A stretch of 64,000 nucleotides of DNA from Parvibaculaceae bacterium (lineage in GTDB: Bacteria; Pseudomonadota; Alphaproteobacteria; Parvibaculales; Parvibaculaceae). The translations under genes and the position numbers were made by a program. The stretch covers positions 1-64,000 of the forward strand of contig JAPWJY010000008.1 of NCBI GenBank assembly GCA_028283765.1, in the 5' to 3' direction. The notes beneath the pieces are model-generated. The model was not told the origin of the DNA and made no database searches. It was given only the letters and a program-made list of their open reading frames with translations. The number at the start of each line of letters is the position of its first letter. Position 1 is the first letter of the stretch. This document shows positions 32,991 through 42,194 of this stretch, piece by piece.

Positions 32991-33642
32991 GGATTTCGAC
33001 CTCCCCCTTGTGCAGCACGAGGGCGGGGGCCGGGTTGCGGGCAATCAGCTCCCGGTCGTGGGTCGCGATCAGGATCGAGGTGCCGAGCCGGTTCAGCTCG
33101 ACAAAAAGATGCAGCAGGCGGTTGCCCATTTCGGCGTCCACATTGCCGGTCGGCTCGTCCGCGATCAGCAGGCGGGGCCGCCCCATGACGGCGCGGGCGA
33201 TGGCGACGCGCTGCTTCTCGCCGCCCGAAAGCGTGGAGGGGAGGGCGTTCAGGCGCTCGCCCATGCCGACCCATTGCAGCAGCTCGATGACGTCGGCGCG
33301 ATAGCTGTCCTCGCTCTTGCCCCGGGCTCTCAGCGGCAGGGCGACATTTTCATAGGCGGTCAGATGCGCGATCAGCCGGAAATCCTGAAACACCACGCCG
33401 ATCTCGCGGCGGATGTCGGGCAGTTCATGGCGGGTGAGCGTCGCGATCGGACGGTCGAACATGGTGATGAGCCCGCGCGAGGGCTTGTGATCGAGGAACA
33501 TCAGGCGCAGCAGCGAGGTTTTGCCCGCGCCGGACGGGCCGGTCAGAAAATGGAACGAGCCCCGCTCCAGCGTGAACGTGACGTCCCGCAGCACTTCCGG
33601 CCCGCTTTCATAGCGCAGCCCCACATTTTCGAACCGAATCAT
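32983..33642 (-). CDS. ftsE: cell division ATP-binding protein FtsE
   Basis: A 219-residue ABC ATPase, partner of FtsX. It begins 'MIRFENVGLRYESGPEVLRD' with the tyrosine that stacks on ATP. Walker A is 'LTGPSGAGKTSLLRLMFL', the Q-loop lies in 'VVFQDFRLIAHLTAYENV', the signature is 'TLSGGEKQRVAIARAV', Walker B is 'RLLIADEPTGNVD', and the switch histidine is in 'ATHDRELI'. It begins at 33642, divergent from the MJ0042 zinc-ribbon gene across 218 bases that should hold both promoters. Confidence 0.97.
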   Translation of the reverse strand: MIRFENVGLRYESGPEVLRDVTFTLERGSFHFLTGPSGAGKTSLLRLMFLDHKPSRGLITMFDRPIATLTRHELPDIRREIGVVFQDFRLIAHLTAYENVALPLRARGKSEDSYRADVIELLQWVGMGERLNALPSTLSGGEKQRVAIARAVMGRPRLLIADEPTGNVDAEMGNRLLHLFVELNRLGTSILIATHDRELIARNPAPALVLHKGEVEIHG

Positions 33643-33860
33643 GGGCTGACGTTAGCATGGGGCCATAAACAGGTTGATCCCCCATGTCCGCTTCCGTCGA
33701 TTTTCGCCGCTGAATTACCCGGTCCGTCGTGAGTTGATACAATTCGAAGCAGAATGGGGCATGCCGACTGTGCGGTCGCGATCTTCCTATGATATGGCTA
33801 AAATGATTCCATTCAGCCTGTGGCGTTCAAGCGAGCGGCCCGTTTGGATTTCGGGGAACC

Positions 33861-34961
33861 ATGGACCAGACCATCATCACCTGCCCTTCCTGCTCCAGGC
33901 GGTACGCCGTCAAGGCCAATGCGATCACCAGCGCGGGGCGCAAGGTCCGATGCGCCGGTTGCGGACATGTCTGGGTCGCGCTGCCCGATACGCCCGCCGC
34001 GGCGAGCCTTGAAGGCGGGGCGGGCGGGACATCGTCCGACACCCCGACGCCACCGCCGCCGCCGCCCGTCCGCGCGACATGGCAGGGCGGGCGTCCGGAG
34101 GTTTCCGCCGCCCCCGCCGTGGAAAAGCCTGCGGTTGAGCCACCTGCCGGCTCCAGCAAGCCCGAAGAACCCGGAGCCGCCGAACCAAAGCCGGTAACGC
34201 CCTTTCCCGGCACGCTGGGCACGCGCCCTCTTGGCGAGACAAAGCCGCGGCCTCCCATAGGGCCCCGCCCCGGTGCGGCTGCGCAACCCGGCGCTGCGCC
34301 TGTCCCGGGTAATTTCACCTCCCTTGGCGGTGTTGCGGGTGCCGGGCCCCGTCCGGCCGGCGCGCCCTATATGCCGCGCATGGATACGCCGCGCCGTCCC
34401 TCCGGGGAGTGGGCCGATGTCACGGCCGAGCGGGTCGATCCCCGCACGTTGGGCCCGGCCGGGGAATCGGTCCGGCCAGCGGCGGCCACGCATTTCAGCG
34501 AACCGCATCTCTCGGAACCGGTTTCGTTCGATCTCGATGAGAAGCCCAAAAAGCGCCGGACGGCCCTGAAGGTGTTGCTGTGGCTGGTGGTTCTGTTTCT
34601 GGCCGCCGCCGCCCTCGTCTTCATCCTGATCCAGAGCGGCGTGCTCAGGGAGGCTTTTCCCTCGCTCCTGGACCGGCCTCTGCCCGGTCTTGGCCAGGCC
34701 GCGCCCGGTGATGGCGCCACGGGCCCGGCCGGCAGCGATGCCGGGGCCTCTCTTCCAGCGCCTTCGACGACATCGTCCACGACCGGACCGGCCAGCGGCG
34801 CGGCGGGGTCTTCTGCGCCAGCGTCGGTTATCCCGGGTGGTGTCATGCCGGGCGCATTTCCGCCTGCCGGCGCGTCAGGTGCGGCCAACCCTTCGGCGGT
34901 GGATACTCCGTCATCCGGCCCGGCCGCGCCCGATGTGGTCCCCTCGACCCCGGCCAACTAG
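33861..34961 (+). CDS. MJ0042-type zinc-ribbon membrane protein with long Pro/Ala-rich regions
   Basis: A 366-residue protein. Residues 1-37 form an MJ0042 zinc ribbon (MDQTIITCPSCSRRYAVKA, then 'KVRCAGCGHVW'; CxxC plus CxxC). About 160 low-complexity Pro/Ala/Gly residues follow, then a basic stretch 'KPKKRRTALK', one transmembrane helix (about 236-258, 'VLLWLVVLFLAAAALVFILI') and a second Ser/Ala/Gly/Pro-rich tail. In alphaproteobacteria such proteins are encoded beside ftsEX with a cytoplasmic zinc finger and an extracytoplasmic tail; their function is unknown. Relatives often carry a DUF3426 domain after the helix, but none is visible here. It precedes hpt by 37 bases. Confidence 0.87.
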   Translation: MDQTIITCPSCSRRYAVKANAITSAGRKVRCAGCGHVWVALPDTPAAASLEGGAGGTSSDTPTPPPPPPVRATWQGGRPEVSAAPAVEKPAVEPPAGSSKPEEPGAAEPKPVTPFPGTLGTRPLGETKPRPPIGPRPGAAAQPGAAPVPGNFTSLGGVAGAGPRPAGAPYMPRMDTPRRPSGEWADVTAERVDPRTLGPAGESVRPAAATHFSEPHLSEPVSFDLDEKPKKRRTALKVLLWLVVLFLAAAALVFILIQSGVLREAFPSLLDRPLPGLGQAAPGDGATGPAGSDAGASLPAPSTTSSTTGPASGAAGSSAPASVIPGGVMPGAFPPAGASGAANPSAVDTPSSGPAAPDVVPSTPAN

Positions 34962-34998
34962 CCATGTCACCCTTTTGTCCCTTGTCAGTTGAGTCCCT

Positions 34999-35544
34999 AT
35001 GAGCAGACCTGCAGGCGAAAGCGCGAAAATCGCCACCCTCTACAGCGCGGAACAGATCGCGGAGCGGGTGGCTGTCCTTGCGGGCGAGATTGCGGCGGTC
35101 ATGGGGGAGGATCTGCTGGTGATCCCGATCCTCAAGGGCAGCTTCATCTTCGCCGCCGACATGTTGCGCGCGCTCCACAAGAGCGGCGTGGCCCCGGACA
35201 TGGATTTCATCTCGCTGTCGAGCTATGGCACGGGCACGGTGTCGGGCGGTCAGGTCACGATCGTCCGGGATACGCAGGCCGACATCGAAGGCAGGCCGGT
35301 GCTGCTGATCGACGATGTGCTGGAATCGGGGCGTACGCTCGCGTTCGCCAAGGATCTGATGGCGGCCCGGCGCGCAGCGAGCGTGCGGACATGCGTGCTG
35401 CTCGACAAGCAGGTCGAACGGGCGGTCGATGTGACGCCGGATTTCGTGGGCTTCGAGTGCCCCGACAAGTTCGTGGTCGGCTATGGCATGGACATAGCTC
35501 ACGCCTACCGCCAGCTTCCCTTCGTGGGCTATATCGAGCCCTGA
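34999..35544 (+). CDS. hpt: hypoxanthine phosphoribosyltransferase
   Basis: This 181-residue cytoplasmic enzyme salvages hypoxanthine and guanine by joining them to PRPP. The PRPP-binding motif is 'PVLLIDDVLESGRTLAFAKD', the pyrophosphate loop is in 'DLLVIPILKGSFIFAADML', the flexible loop contains 'FISLSSYGTGTVSGGQVTI', and the base-binding end is 'FVGFECPDKFVVGYGMD', where the lysine and aspartate are conserved. The ATG at 34999 lies 12 bases after a weak purine stretch. Its stop ends 1 base before the convergent TIGR02302 gene, so no separate terminator fits between them. Confidence 0.95.
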   Translation: MSRPAGESAKIATLYSAEQIAERVAVLAGEIAAVMGEDLLVIPILKGSFIFAADMLRALHKSGVAPDMDFISLSSYGTGTVSGGQVTIVRDTQADIEGRPVLLIDDVLESGRTLAFAKDLMAARRAASVRTCVLLDKQVERAVDVTPDFVGFECPDKFVVGYGMDIAHAYRQLPFVGYIEP

Positions 35545-35545
35545 G

Positions 35546-38056
35546 CTAGAACTGGTTGAGCAGGCGGTCGATATAATCGAGTTCGATTTTGGGGCGGCCG
35601 ACTTCGGCGGCCCGGCGGCGCAACTCCTCAAGGATCTGGCGGGCTTTCTGGGCGTCGATGTGGTCAGGCACGGCGACGTCGCCGGTGCCGTCGGCGCCCT
35701 GGCCGGAGAGCGGACGGCCCATGGGGTCGCCGCCCGCCTGGCCGGCTCCCCCGGCGCCTGAGCGGGCAAGCTCGCTGGCGAGCGATTGCGCCGCCTGCTT
35801 CAGGCCGTCGAGCGCCTTGCCCTGCTGGCTCACGGCGCGGTCCGTGCGTCCGTCGGCGATTTCCTTCTCCGCGCTTTCCATCGCCTGTCCGGCCTGCCCG
35901 AAACCCTCCGGTGCGGGCGCGCCTTTCTCGCCCATCTCCCGGGCAATATCCTGCAATTCCTGCCGCAGGGCCTTCTGGGTCTGGCCGAGCGCGTTCATCT
36001 GGCGCGAGAGGGCGTCCGCCGCCGTCTTGCCGCTCGCGTCCGCCGGGGGGCCGCCCTGAAAGGTCCGGTCCATCAACTGCTGCTGCCCCTTGATCAGATC
36101 CCCGGTCCGGCCAAGGGCGTTCTGCATGGCGCTCTGCGCGGGGGACAACTGCCCCGGCGCGGGGGGCTGGAGATTTTCAAGGATATTGCGCAACTGGGCC
36201 ATTAGCTGGCGGGCCTGCCCCTCGTCGCCGGAGGCAAGCGCGTCGGCGATTGCCTGCATCATCTGTTGAAGTTCGGCCTCGGTAATGGTCTGTGTGCCGG
36301 GCGAAGCGGTCTGGCCGTTCGTCTGCGGGGATTTTCCGCTGGCCTTTGCCGCCTCGAAATAGCGTTGCAGGGCGGCGCGCAGGCCCGCCATCAGCTCCTT
36401 GATCTCGGCGGGCGGCGCGCCCCTCTCGATGGCCTGCTTCAGCCGGTCCTGCGCCTCTTTCAGGGCCTGTTCGGCAAGCGAAAGGTCGCCATCCTCGATA
36501 TGCAGGGCGGCCGACCAGAGCAGGTCATAGATGCCGTCAAGGTCCTCGTCGCGGTTGGCGAAGACCAGCCGCCAGACACCGGCGCGCAGGGCCAGATAGG
36601 CGGTTGTGTCCTGTATATAAAGTTCAGGGTCCTGCGGCGACCCGGCGTCCTTGGTCACGTCGTTCAGCGCGCGCGAGACGCTGAACCGGGCGGTCGGTTC
36701 CAGCACGAGGCGGCGGCGCTGCTCGATCACGGCCTGGGCGAGCGGCTTGTTGAACGGACGCTCCGGCAGCAGCAGCCGGACCGTCTGGCTGCGGCCTTCC
36801 TGCCCGGCGGCGTCCCGGGCGACCAGGGTGATGGTGACGGGAAGGCCCGCCCAGGGATGGGCGGCCAGATCGCGGACCGTCGTGCCTGTGAAGGTCTTGA
36901 GACCGGAGCCGGGCATGTCCAGCGGCGCTGCGGGCGGTTCGACGCGCGCGACGGGCTGGTGCAGGAGGCCGCGCATGGCCTCGCTGCCGGCTTCGGCGGC
37001 GGCCGCGATTTCCTTGAGGTTCGGCCCCCCGGGCTGGCCGGGCGTTTCGGCAAGCGCGATCTCGGCGCGGGCGTCGGCGACGCCATAATCGTCCGTCACC
37101 GTGTAGGCGAAGCGCAGCGCGCCGCTGGCCGTGCGCGACAGGGGTTTGGTGAAGGCGATTACGGGCGGCTTGTCGGGAATGGCGGCCACGTTCCATTGCG
37201 CGACCACGCGCCCGCCGGTGACGAGACGGATTTCCGATGTGCCGGTCACGGCATAGTCAAGGGCATAGTTCGCCTCGCCCTGCAATCTGAATTCACCGGG
37301 CGGGGTCACATCCGCGCGGCCCGGGCCGATGGCGTTGAGGTTGGGCATGGCGCGGGAGCCATCGACCCGGACCGACAGGACGCTGCGGACAGGAACGCGG
37401 ATATGGCTGTCCGGATCGATGCCGGACAGATAGACCGGCGCCACGCCCGTATAGGCGGGCGGCGTCAGCCACGCCTCGATCCGCATCGGTTTCACATCGG
37501 CAAGACCGGGAAGCAGCGCCTCGCGCACGCGCTGCCAGCGCCCCTCCGGCGTGCCGAAGAGAGCGATGATCAAGATGAGCCCGAGAGCCGCGCGCAGGGC
37601 CCATGGGTCGCCTGCGGCAAGGCCGGGAGAGGGCCAGCCCGTGCGCAGCCGGGTGGCGAGGGTCTGGACCCTTTCCTGATGAGCCTTCCAGAGCGTGGCG
37701 GAACCTGTGCCCGCCGCCGGCATGTCCTCAAGCACCGAGAGCGGCTGGTGCGGCAGACGGCTGTCTTCCTCGATCCGGCGCAAGGCCTCGTCATGGCGGG
37801 GCCAGCGCACGTCCTTGAGCCCATGCCAGAGCAGAAAGAGGCCGCCGCCTGCCAGCGCGAACAGCAAGACCCAGTGCAGGGTGACCGGCAGCAGGCCGAT
37901 CAGGCCGAACAGGGCGAAGATGGTGAAAACGCAGACAAGCGCCAGCGCGGGCCAGAGCGCGGGCCAGAGCCGTTCCCAGAACAGGGAGAGCTTGGCCACC
38001 AGCACCAGACGGCGGATACGCCGCTCCAGATGCCGCCGTATCCGGGCGGCGTCCAT
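35546..38056 (-). CDS. TIGR02302 family (DUF4175) large membrane protein
   Basis: A protein of about 836 residues from the TIGR02302/DUF4175 family of alphaproteobacteria, without known function. Two or three N-terminal transmembrane helices ('WPALALVCVFTIFALFGLIG', 'WVLLFALAGGGLFLLWHGL', then 'ALGLILIIALFG') precede a periplasmic domain with Ig-like beta strands. The C-terminal third (from about residue 520) is a long Gln/Ala-rich coiled-coil region of repeated 'QQMMQAIADAL', 'LMDRTFQGG' and 'RQELQDIAREMGEKGA' segments. The ATG at 38056 lies just past the lysA stop; a longer frame enters lysA. The function may be in envelope organisation, a guess only. It shares the argH-lptM-lysA strand and likely their transcript. 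Confidence 0.88.
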   Translation of the reverse strand: MDAARIRRHLERRIRRLVLVAKLSLFWERLWPALWPALALVCVFTIFALFGLIGLLPVTLHWVLLFALAGGGLFLLWHGLKDVRWPRHDEALRRIEEDSRLPHQPLSVLEDMPAAGTGSATLWKAHQERVQTLATRLRTGWPSPGLAAGDPWALRAALGLILIIALFGTPEGRWQRVREALLPGLADVKPMRIEAWLTPPAYTGVAPVYLSGIDPDSHIRVPVRSVLSVRVDGSRAMPNLNAIGPGRADVTPPGEFRLQGEANYALDYAVTGTSEIRLVTGGRVVAQWNVAAIPDKPPVIAFTKPLSRTASGALRFAYTVTDDYGVADARAEIALAETPGQPGGPNLKEIAAAAEAGSEAMRGLLHQPVARVEPPAAPLDMPGSGLKTFTGTTVRDLAAHPWAGLPVTITLVARDAAGQEGRSQTVRLLLPERPFNKPLAQAVIEQRRRLVLEPTARFSVSRALNDVTKDAGSPQDPELYIQDTTAYLALRAGVWRLVFANRDEDLDGIYDLLWSAALHIEDGDLSLAEQALKEAQDRLKQAIERGAPPAEIKELMAGLRAALQRYFEAAKASGKSPQTNGQTASPGTQTITEAELQQMMQAIADALASGDEGQARQLMAQLRNILENLQPPAPGQLSPAQSAMQNALGRTGDLIKGQQQLMDRTFQGGPPADASGKTAADALSRQMNALGQTQKALRQELQDIAREMGEKGAPAPEGFGQAGQAMESAEKEIADGRTDRAVSQQGKALDGLKQAAQSLASELARSGAGGAGQAGGDPMGRPLSGQGADGTGDVAVPDHIDAQKARQILEELRRRAAEVGRPKIELDYIDRLLNQF

Positions 38057-38102
38057 GACGGGCCGAGGCTCCTCGTCAGCACCTTGCAACCGCTCTTGTC
38101 CT

Positions 38103-39377
38103 TCAGGAAGGGGTGAGCCAGCCGGGAATTTTGTCGAGCGCGAGAATGTCGTCATAGCTGGGCCGCTCCCGGATCACGGCCCATTCATGCCCGTGGACCA
38201 GAACCTCCGGCACCAGCGGACGGGTATTGTAGCCCGACGCCTGCACCGCGCCATAGGCCCCGGCTGACATGATGGCGATCAGATCACCGCTGTGCAGCGG
38301 CGGCAGGGGCCGGTCCTTCGCCAGATAATCCCCGGTTTCGCACACGGGGCCGACCACGTCGTAGCGAAGCTCTCCGGACGCGGCGCCGGGTTCCGCCACC
38401 GGGAGGATATGGTGATAGGCCTCATAAAGCGTCGGCCGGATGAGGTCGTTCATGGCGGCATCGACGATGAGAAAGCGCCGGTCGTCGCCCTGCTTTTCAT
38501 AGATCACGCTGGCGACGAGCACGCCCGCATTGCCAGCGATGAAGCGCCCGGGCTCAAGGCTCACCTCGCAATCGAGATGGCCGATGGCGCGCCGGACCAT
38601 CGCGGCATATTCGTCGGGATGGGGCGGCACGTCATTGTCGCCGCGATAGGGGATGCCAAGGCCGCCGCCAAGATCGATGCGGGAGATGGCGTGGCCCTCC
38701 GCCCGGAGCCGCTCCACCATGGTGGCGACCCGGCGGAAAGCCTCCTCGAACGGGGCGAGGCTGGTCAGCTGGCTGCCGATATGGACATCGACGCCGACCG
38801 CCTGGATGCCGGGCAGGTCGCGGGCGAGTGCATAGACGGCGGGCGCGCGTTTCCAGGAAATGCCGAACTTGTTCTCGGCCTTGCCGGTCGCGATCTTGGC
38901 GTGGGTCAGCGCGTCCACATCCGGGTTGATGCGGAGCGCGACGGCGGCTTCAAGACCCCGTGCCGAGGCGAGCGCGGAGAGCAGTTCCAGTTCCGGTTCG
39001 GATTCGACGTTGAACTGGTGGATGCCGGCCTCAAGCGCGAAGGCGAGTTCATGCGCCTTCTTGCCGACGCCGGAAAAGACGATCCGTTCCGCCGGGATGC
39101 CCGCCGCCAGCGCCCGGCGCAACTCGCCTTCCGAGACCACGTCGGCCCCCGCGCCGAGGCGGGCGATGGTCGCGAGCACGGCGAGGTTCGAGTTCGATTT
39201 GACCGAGAAGAATATCTGCGCCTTCTGTCCCCGGAAAGCGCCGGCAAAGACCGTGTAATGGCGCTCCAGCGTGGCGCTCGAATAGCAGTAGAAGGGCGTG
39301 CCCACGCTGGCTGCGATCTCGGCCAGCGGCACGTCTTCGGCGTAGAGCGCGCCGTCCCTGTAGGTGAAGTGATGCAT
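38103..39377 (-). CDS. lysA: diaminopimelate decarboxylase
   Basis: LysA removes CO2 from meso-diaminopimelate to give lysine, the last step of the pathway. The 424-residue PLP enzyme has the cofactor lysine in 'AQIFFSVKSNSNLAVLATIA', 'GVDVHIGSQLTSLAPFEEAF', the glycine-rich phosphate loop 'RIDLGGGLGIPYRGD', the arginine-containing 'SLEPGRFIAGNAGVLV', and the cross-subunit cysteine in 'VGPVCETGDYLAKDR'. The start is fixed by 'MHHFTYRDGALYAEDVPLAE'. It lies 14 bases after the lptM-like gene. The aspartokinase gene of the same pathway is also in the window, at 59930. Confidence 0.97.
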   Translation of the reverse strand: MHHFTYRDGALYAEDVPLAEIAASVGTPFYCYSSATLERHYTVFAGAFRGQKAQIFFSVKSNSNLAVLATIARLGAGADVVSEGELRRALAAGIPAERIVFSGVGKKAHELAFALEAGIHQFNVESEPELELLSALASARGLEAAVALRINPDVDALTHAKIATGKAENKFGISWKRAPAVYALARDLPGIQAVGVDVHIGSQLTSLAPFEEAFRRVATMVERLRAEGHAISRIDLGGGLGIPYRGDNDVPPHPDEYAAMVRRAIGHLDCEVSLEPGRFIAGNAGVLVASVIYEKQGDDRRFLIVDAAMNDLIRPTLYEAYHHILPVAEPGAASGELRYDVVGPVCETGDYLAKDRPLPPLHSGDLIAIMSAGAYGAVQASGYNTRPLVPEVLVHGHEWAVIRERPSYDDILALDKIPGWLTPS

Positions 39378-39390
39378 GGTCCGGCGTTAC

Positions 39391-39654
39391 TCAGTTACTG
39401 TTGTTTTCGCGATTGATCTGGTTCGCGTTGACCGGCTTGCCGGAGAGCGGCTTGCTCAGATCGGGGACAAGATAATTGTCGTTCTTGAGCTGGTTCGGGT
39501 CGACCGTCGGCTGGGCGGGCGCCACGGGGGCCGGTGCTGCGGTGGTGGGCGGCGGCGCGACGAGGTCGCTCTTGCGGCCGCATCCGGCCAGAGCCAGGGA
39601 CAGGGCAAGGGCGCCAGCCAGCAAGGGAAGCGAGCGGGAGAATCTGCTGGTCAT
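39391..39654 (-). CDS. small LptM-like lipoprotein
   Basis: An 87-residue outer-membrane lipoprotein candidate. The signal peptide 'LPLLAGALALSLALAGC' ends in a lipobox with the acylated cysteine at residue 25, followed by 'GRKSDLVAPPPTTAAPAP' and an Asn/Pro-rich tail. The 'CGxKGxLxxP' pattern after the cysteine matches LptM (YifL), which assists assembly of the LPS translocon; here it reads CGRKSDLVAPP. The gene sits between argH and lysA exactly as in many proteobacteria. The start at 39654 (MTSRFSRS) is preferred to one 14 codons upstream because it gives a normal signal peptide. Confidence 0.85.
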   Translation of the reverse strand: MTSRFSRSLPLLAGALALSLALAGCGRKSDLVAPPPTTAAPAPVAPAQPTVDPNQLKNDNYLVPDLSKPLSGKPVNANQINRENNSN

Positions 39655-39699
39655 GGCCGTCTTGCCTTTCGTCCGGTCGGAAGGGAACTGGATCATGCT

Positions 39700-41079
39700 C
39701 TAGCCAAGCCGTTTGCGCCACCAGGCACATTGGGCGCGGACATTGTCCGGCGCGGTGCCGCCGAAGCTGGTGCGGCTTTTGACCGAATTCTCGACCCCGA
39801 GGACGCCATAGACCTCGTCATTGATCCGGGGTTCGACCTCCTGCATTTCGGCAAGGCTGAGGCCGTCGAGATCGACGCCCTTCGCCTCGGCCCTGGCAAC
39901 CAGCGCCCCGGTGACGTGATGCGCCTGCCGGAACGGCAGGCCGAGGCGGCGCACCAGCCAGTCGGCAAGGTCGGTCGCGGTGGCGAAGCCGCGCGAGGCG
40001 GCGGCGTGCATCGCGGCGTCATTGACGGCGAGGGTGCGGACCATGCCGGTCATGGCGGCAAGGCAGAGCGAGAGATTGTCGAGCGCGTCGAACGCCTGCT
40101 CCTTGTCCTCCTGCATGTCCTTGGAATAGGCGAGCGGCAGGCCCTTCATGACGATCAGCAGCGCGTTCAGGTCGCCGATGATGCGCCCGGTCTTGGCCCG
40201 CACCAGTTCGGCGGCGTCCGGGTTGCGTTTCTGCGGCATGATCGAGGAGCCGGTGGTGAAGCCGTCCGACAGGCGGATGAAATTGAAGCCGGGCGTCGAC
40301 CAGATGACGATTTCCTCGGCGATGCGCGACAGGTGGGTGGCCGTGATGGCGCAGGCGCCCAGCGTTTCGAGCACGAAATCCCGGTCCGACACGCTGTCGA
40401 GCGAATTGCGGGTCGGGCCGTCGAAGCCGAGCGCGGACGCCGTCATCTCCCGGTCGATGGGAAAGGAGGTGCCGGCAAGGGCGGCAGCCCCCAGTGGACA
40501 TTCGTTCAGGCGGCGGGCGGCGTCCTGAAAGCGGCCCCGGTCGCGCCCGGCCATTTCCACATAGGCGAGGCAATGATGCCCGAAGGTGACCGGCTGGGCG
40601 GTCTGGAGGTGGGTGAAGCCCGGCATGATGGTGGCGGCGTGGGCCTCGGCCTTGTCCAGCAGGGCAAGCTGGAAATAGGCAAGCTGCTCGTCCAGATGGG
40701 CGATGGCGTCACGGACATAGAGCTTGAAGTCGGTCGCGACCTGATCGTTGCGCGAACGGGCGGTGTGGAGCCTTCCCGCCGCCGCGCCGATCCGCTCGGC
40801 CAGCCTGGATTCCACGTTCATGTGGATGTCTTCGAGTTCGCGCGAGAAGCTGAACCGGCCTGCGTTAATATCGGCCAATATGGCGTCCAGCCCGGCCAGA
40901 ATTTGATCGGCGTCCTCTTTTGCGATAATCCCCCGGGCGGCGAGCATGGCACAATGGGCCTTCGAGCCGCGGATGTCCTGAGCGTAGAGACGCTGGTCAT
41001 AACCGATGGAGGCGTTGATTTCCTCCATGATGCGGTCGGGGCCTTCGCCGAAGCGTCCGCCCCACATCTTGTTGCTCAT
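39700..41079 (-). CDS. argH: argininosuccinate lyase
   Basis: ArgH splits argininosuccinate into arginine and fumarate, the last step of arginine synthesis. The 459-residue length is typical of the fumarase/aspartase superfamily members of this type. The signature loop is '[20 protein letters not shown]', the first conserved region '[20 protein letters not shown]' and the second '[20 protein letters not shown]' are intact, so the active site (His in 'GFTHLQ', Ser in 'GSSIMP') is complete. The start ATG at 41079 ([10 protein letters not shown]) is canonical. It is the first gene of an argH-lptM-lysA-TIGR02302 run, divergent from tlpA across 70 bases. Confidence 0.97.
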   Translation of the reverse strand: MSNKMWGGRFGEGPDRIMEEINASIGYDQRLYAQDIRGSKAHCAMLAARGIIAKEDADQILAGLDAILADINAGRFSFSRELEDIHMNVESRLAERIGAAAGRLHTARSRNDQVATDFKLYVRDAIAHLDEQLAYFQLALLDKAEAHAATIMPGFTHLQTAQPVTFGHHCLAYVEMAGRDRGRFQDAARRLNECPLGAAALAGTSFPIDREMTASALGFDGPTRNSLDSVSDRDFVLETLGACAITATHLSRIAEEIVIWSTPGFNFIRLSDGFTTGSSIMPQKRNPDAAELVRAKTGRIIGDLNALLIVMKGLPLAYSKDMQEDKEQAFDALDNLSLCLAAMTGMVRTLAVNDAAMHAAASRGFATATDLADWLVRRLGLPFRQAHHVTGALVARAEAKGVDLDGLSLAEMQEVEPRINDEVYGVLGVENSVKSRTSFGGTAPDNVRAQCAWWRKRLG

Positions 41080-41149
41080 CGAGCTTCTCCGCTACTGGCG
41101 TCCTGCCGCCTGGATGACGGTTGAAGGCCACAGACGATCAAGGGATCAC

Positions 41150-41812
41150 ATGAAGACGAAGCTGTTCGCGAGCCTGGCCGTCGCCGCGCTCCTCGTCCTC
41201 GGGGCGGTATATCTGATCGCCGGGCCCGGGAGCAATGCCGACGATGCGGCGGGTGGGGCGGGGAAGACCTCCCAGCCCGTCTCGCAGGCGGACGAGGCGA
41301 AGGCGGCGGCTGTGGCCGCCAGCCTTAAAAGCTACGCGACCGGCGCCATGGCGAATTTCGTGCCCGAGGCCGCGCCGTCGCCCGTGCCGGAGGTCAGCTT
41401 CACCGATGCCGGGGGTGCAAACCATGATTTGGGCCTGTTCCGGGGCAAGCTCGTGGTGCTCAACCTCTGGGCCACCTGGTGTGCGCCCTGCCGCCATGAA
41501 ATGCCGACGCTGGACCAGCTTGAGGGCGAGATCGGCGGCGACCGGGTCGCGGTGGTGGCGCTGAGCGTCGACCAGACCGGGCTCGACGAGGTGAAGAAAT
41601 TCTTCGCCGGGATAAAGGTCAGCCATCTGGCCATCTATAATGACCCGACGGCGGCGGCCGGGCTGAAGTTCAAGGCGATCGGCCTGCCGACGACCCTGCT
41701 CATCTCACCCGGCGGGCTGGTGCTTGGCCGCTTCGTGGGACCTGCCGAATGGAATGCCCCTGAAGCGAAGGCCCTTATCGACGCCGCCGCGAAGGCCTAT
41801 GCCGCCGGCTGA
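41150..41812 (+). CDS. tlpA: TlpA-like periplasmic thiol:disulfide oxidoreductase
   Basis: This 220-residue thioredoxin-fold protein is anchored in the inner membrane by an N-terminal helix (about 5-24) and faces the periplasm. The redox motif is WCAPC with C111 and C114 in 'LNLWATWCAPCRHEMPTLDQ', followed by 'RVAVVALSVDQTGLDEVKKF' and the cis-proline loop in 'AIGLPTTLLISPGGLVLGRF'. TlpA reduces copper centres and cytochrome c maturation partners in related bacteria. The divergent argH-tlpA pair is common in alphaproteobacteria. The ATG at 41150 has aagggatcac before it; an open frame further upstream overlaps argH. A strong terminator follows. Confidence 0.92.
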   Translation: MKTKLFASLAVAALLVLGAVYLIAGPGSNADDAAGGAGKTSQPVSQADEAKAAAVAASLKSYATGAMANFVPEAAPSPVPEVSFTDAGGANHDLGLFRGKLVVLNLWATWCAPCRHEMPTLDQLEGEIGGDRVAVVALSVDQTGLDEVKKFFAGIKVSHLAIYNDPTAAAGLKFKAIGLPTTLLISPGGLVLGRFVGPAEWNAPEAKALIDAAAKAYAAG

Positions 41813-41839
41813 CCGGATCGCCTTTCCAGACATGATCGC

Positions 41840-41871
41840 AGCCCGTTCCGCCCAGGCGGAACGGGCTTTTT
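41840..41871 (+). terminator. rho-independent terminator of tlpA
   Basis: AGCCCGTTCCGCC and GGCGGAACGGGCT form a 13-bp stem (about 12 bp if the loop opens) with a tiny loop, followed by TTTTT. It starts 28 bases after the tlpA stop and is one of the strongest terminators in the window. Confidence 0.93.
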
Positions 41872-41920
41872 GCTGCGTCTGACGAGGGCGCCCGGGGCAG
41901 GAGAAACTGCACATCTCCAC

Positions 41921-41945
41921 GGAACCGAATTCTGCGATGGCCGTT
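41921..41945 (+). promoter_or_regulatory. EcfG-type (general stress response) promoter
   Basis: GGAAC (41921-41925), a spacer of 17 bases, then GTT (41943-41945), preceded by CC. This fits the alphaproteobacterial EcfG consensus GGAAC-N16/17-(C)GTT. It stands 80 bases before the entericidin gene, which heads three genes of a typical stress regulon, and about 1.1 kb upstream of an EcfG-like sigma factor. Confidence 0.75.
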
Positions 41946-42025
41946 CTTTCCATAACGGACGCCGGAGCACGCGCCATGGGCTTTGGTGAATCCGCTTGAA
42001 GCTTGATGAGCAACAGGAGCGGACG

Positions 42026-42169
42026 ATGAAGAAATTGAACGCAGCTACGGCTTTGGTTCTCGTTTTTGCGGCCCTGAGTGTTGCCGCCTGCAGCACCACG
42101 GAAGGTTTCGGCCAGGACGTGAAGGATACGGGCCAGAGCATCAAGAACACGGCACAGGACGCCAAATAG
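42026..42169 (+). CDS. entericidin A/B-like small lipoprotein
   Basis: This 47-residue protein has a lipoprotein signal peptide (MKKLNAATALVLVFAALSV, then A-A-C at the lipobox, cysteine 22). The mature part 'STTEGFGQDVKDTGQSIKNT' is an amphipathic helix typical of the entericidin family, membrane lipoproteins often under stress-sigma control. caggagc precedes the ATG. It heads a trio with a DUF1328 gene (26-base gap) and a CsbD gene and lies 80 bases downstream of a GGAAC-N17-GTT promoter. Confidence 0.88.
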   Translation: MKKLNAATALVLVFAALSVAACSTTEGFGQDVKDTGQSIKNTAQDAK

Positions 42170-42194
42170 ATAACCAGAAGAGGAGGGCCAGATC

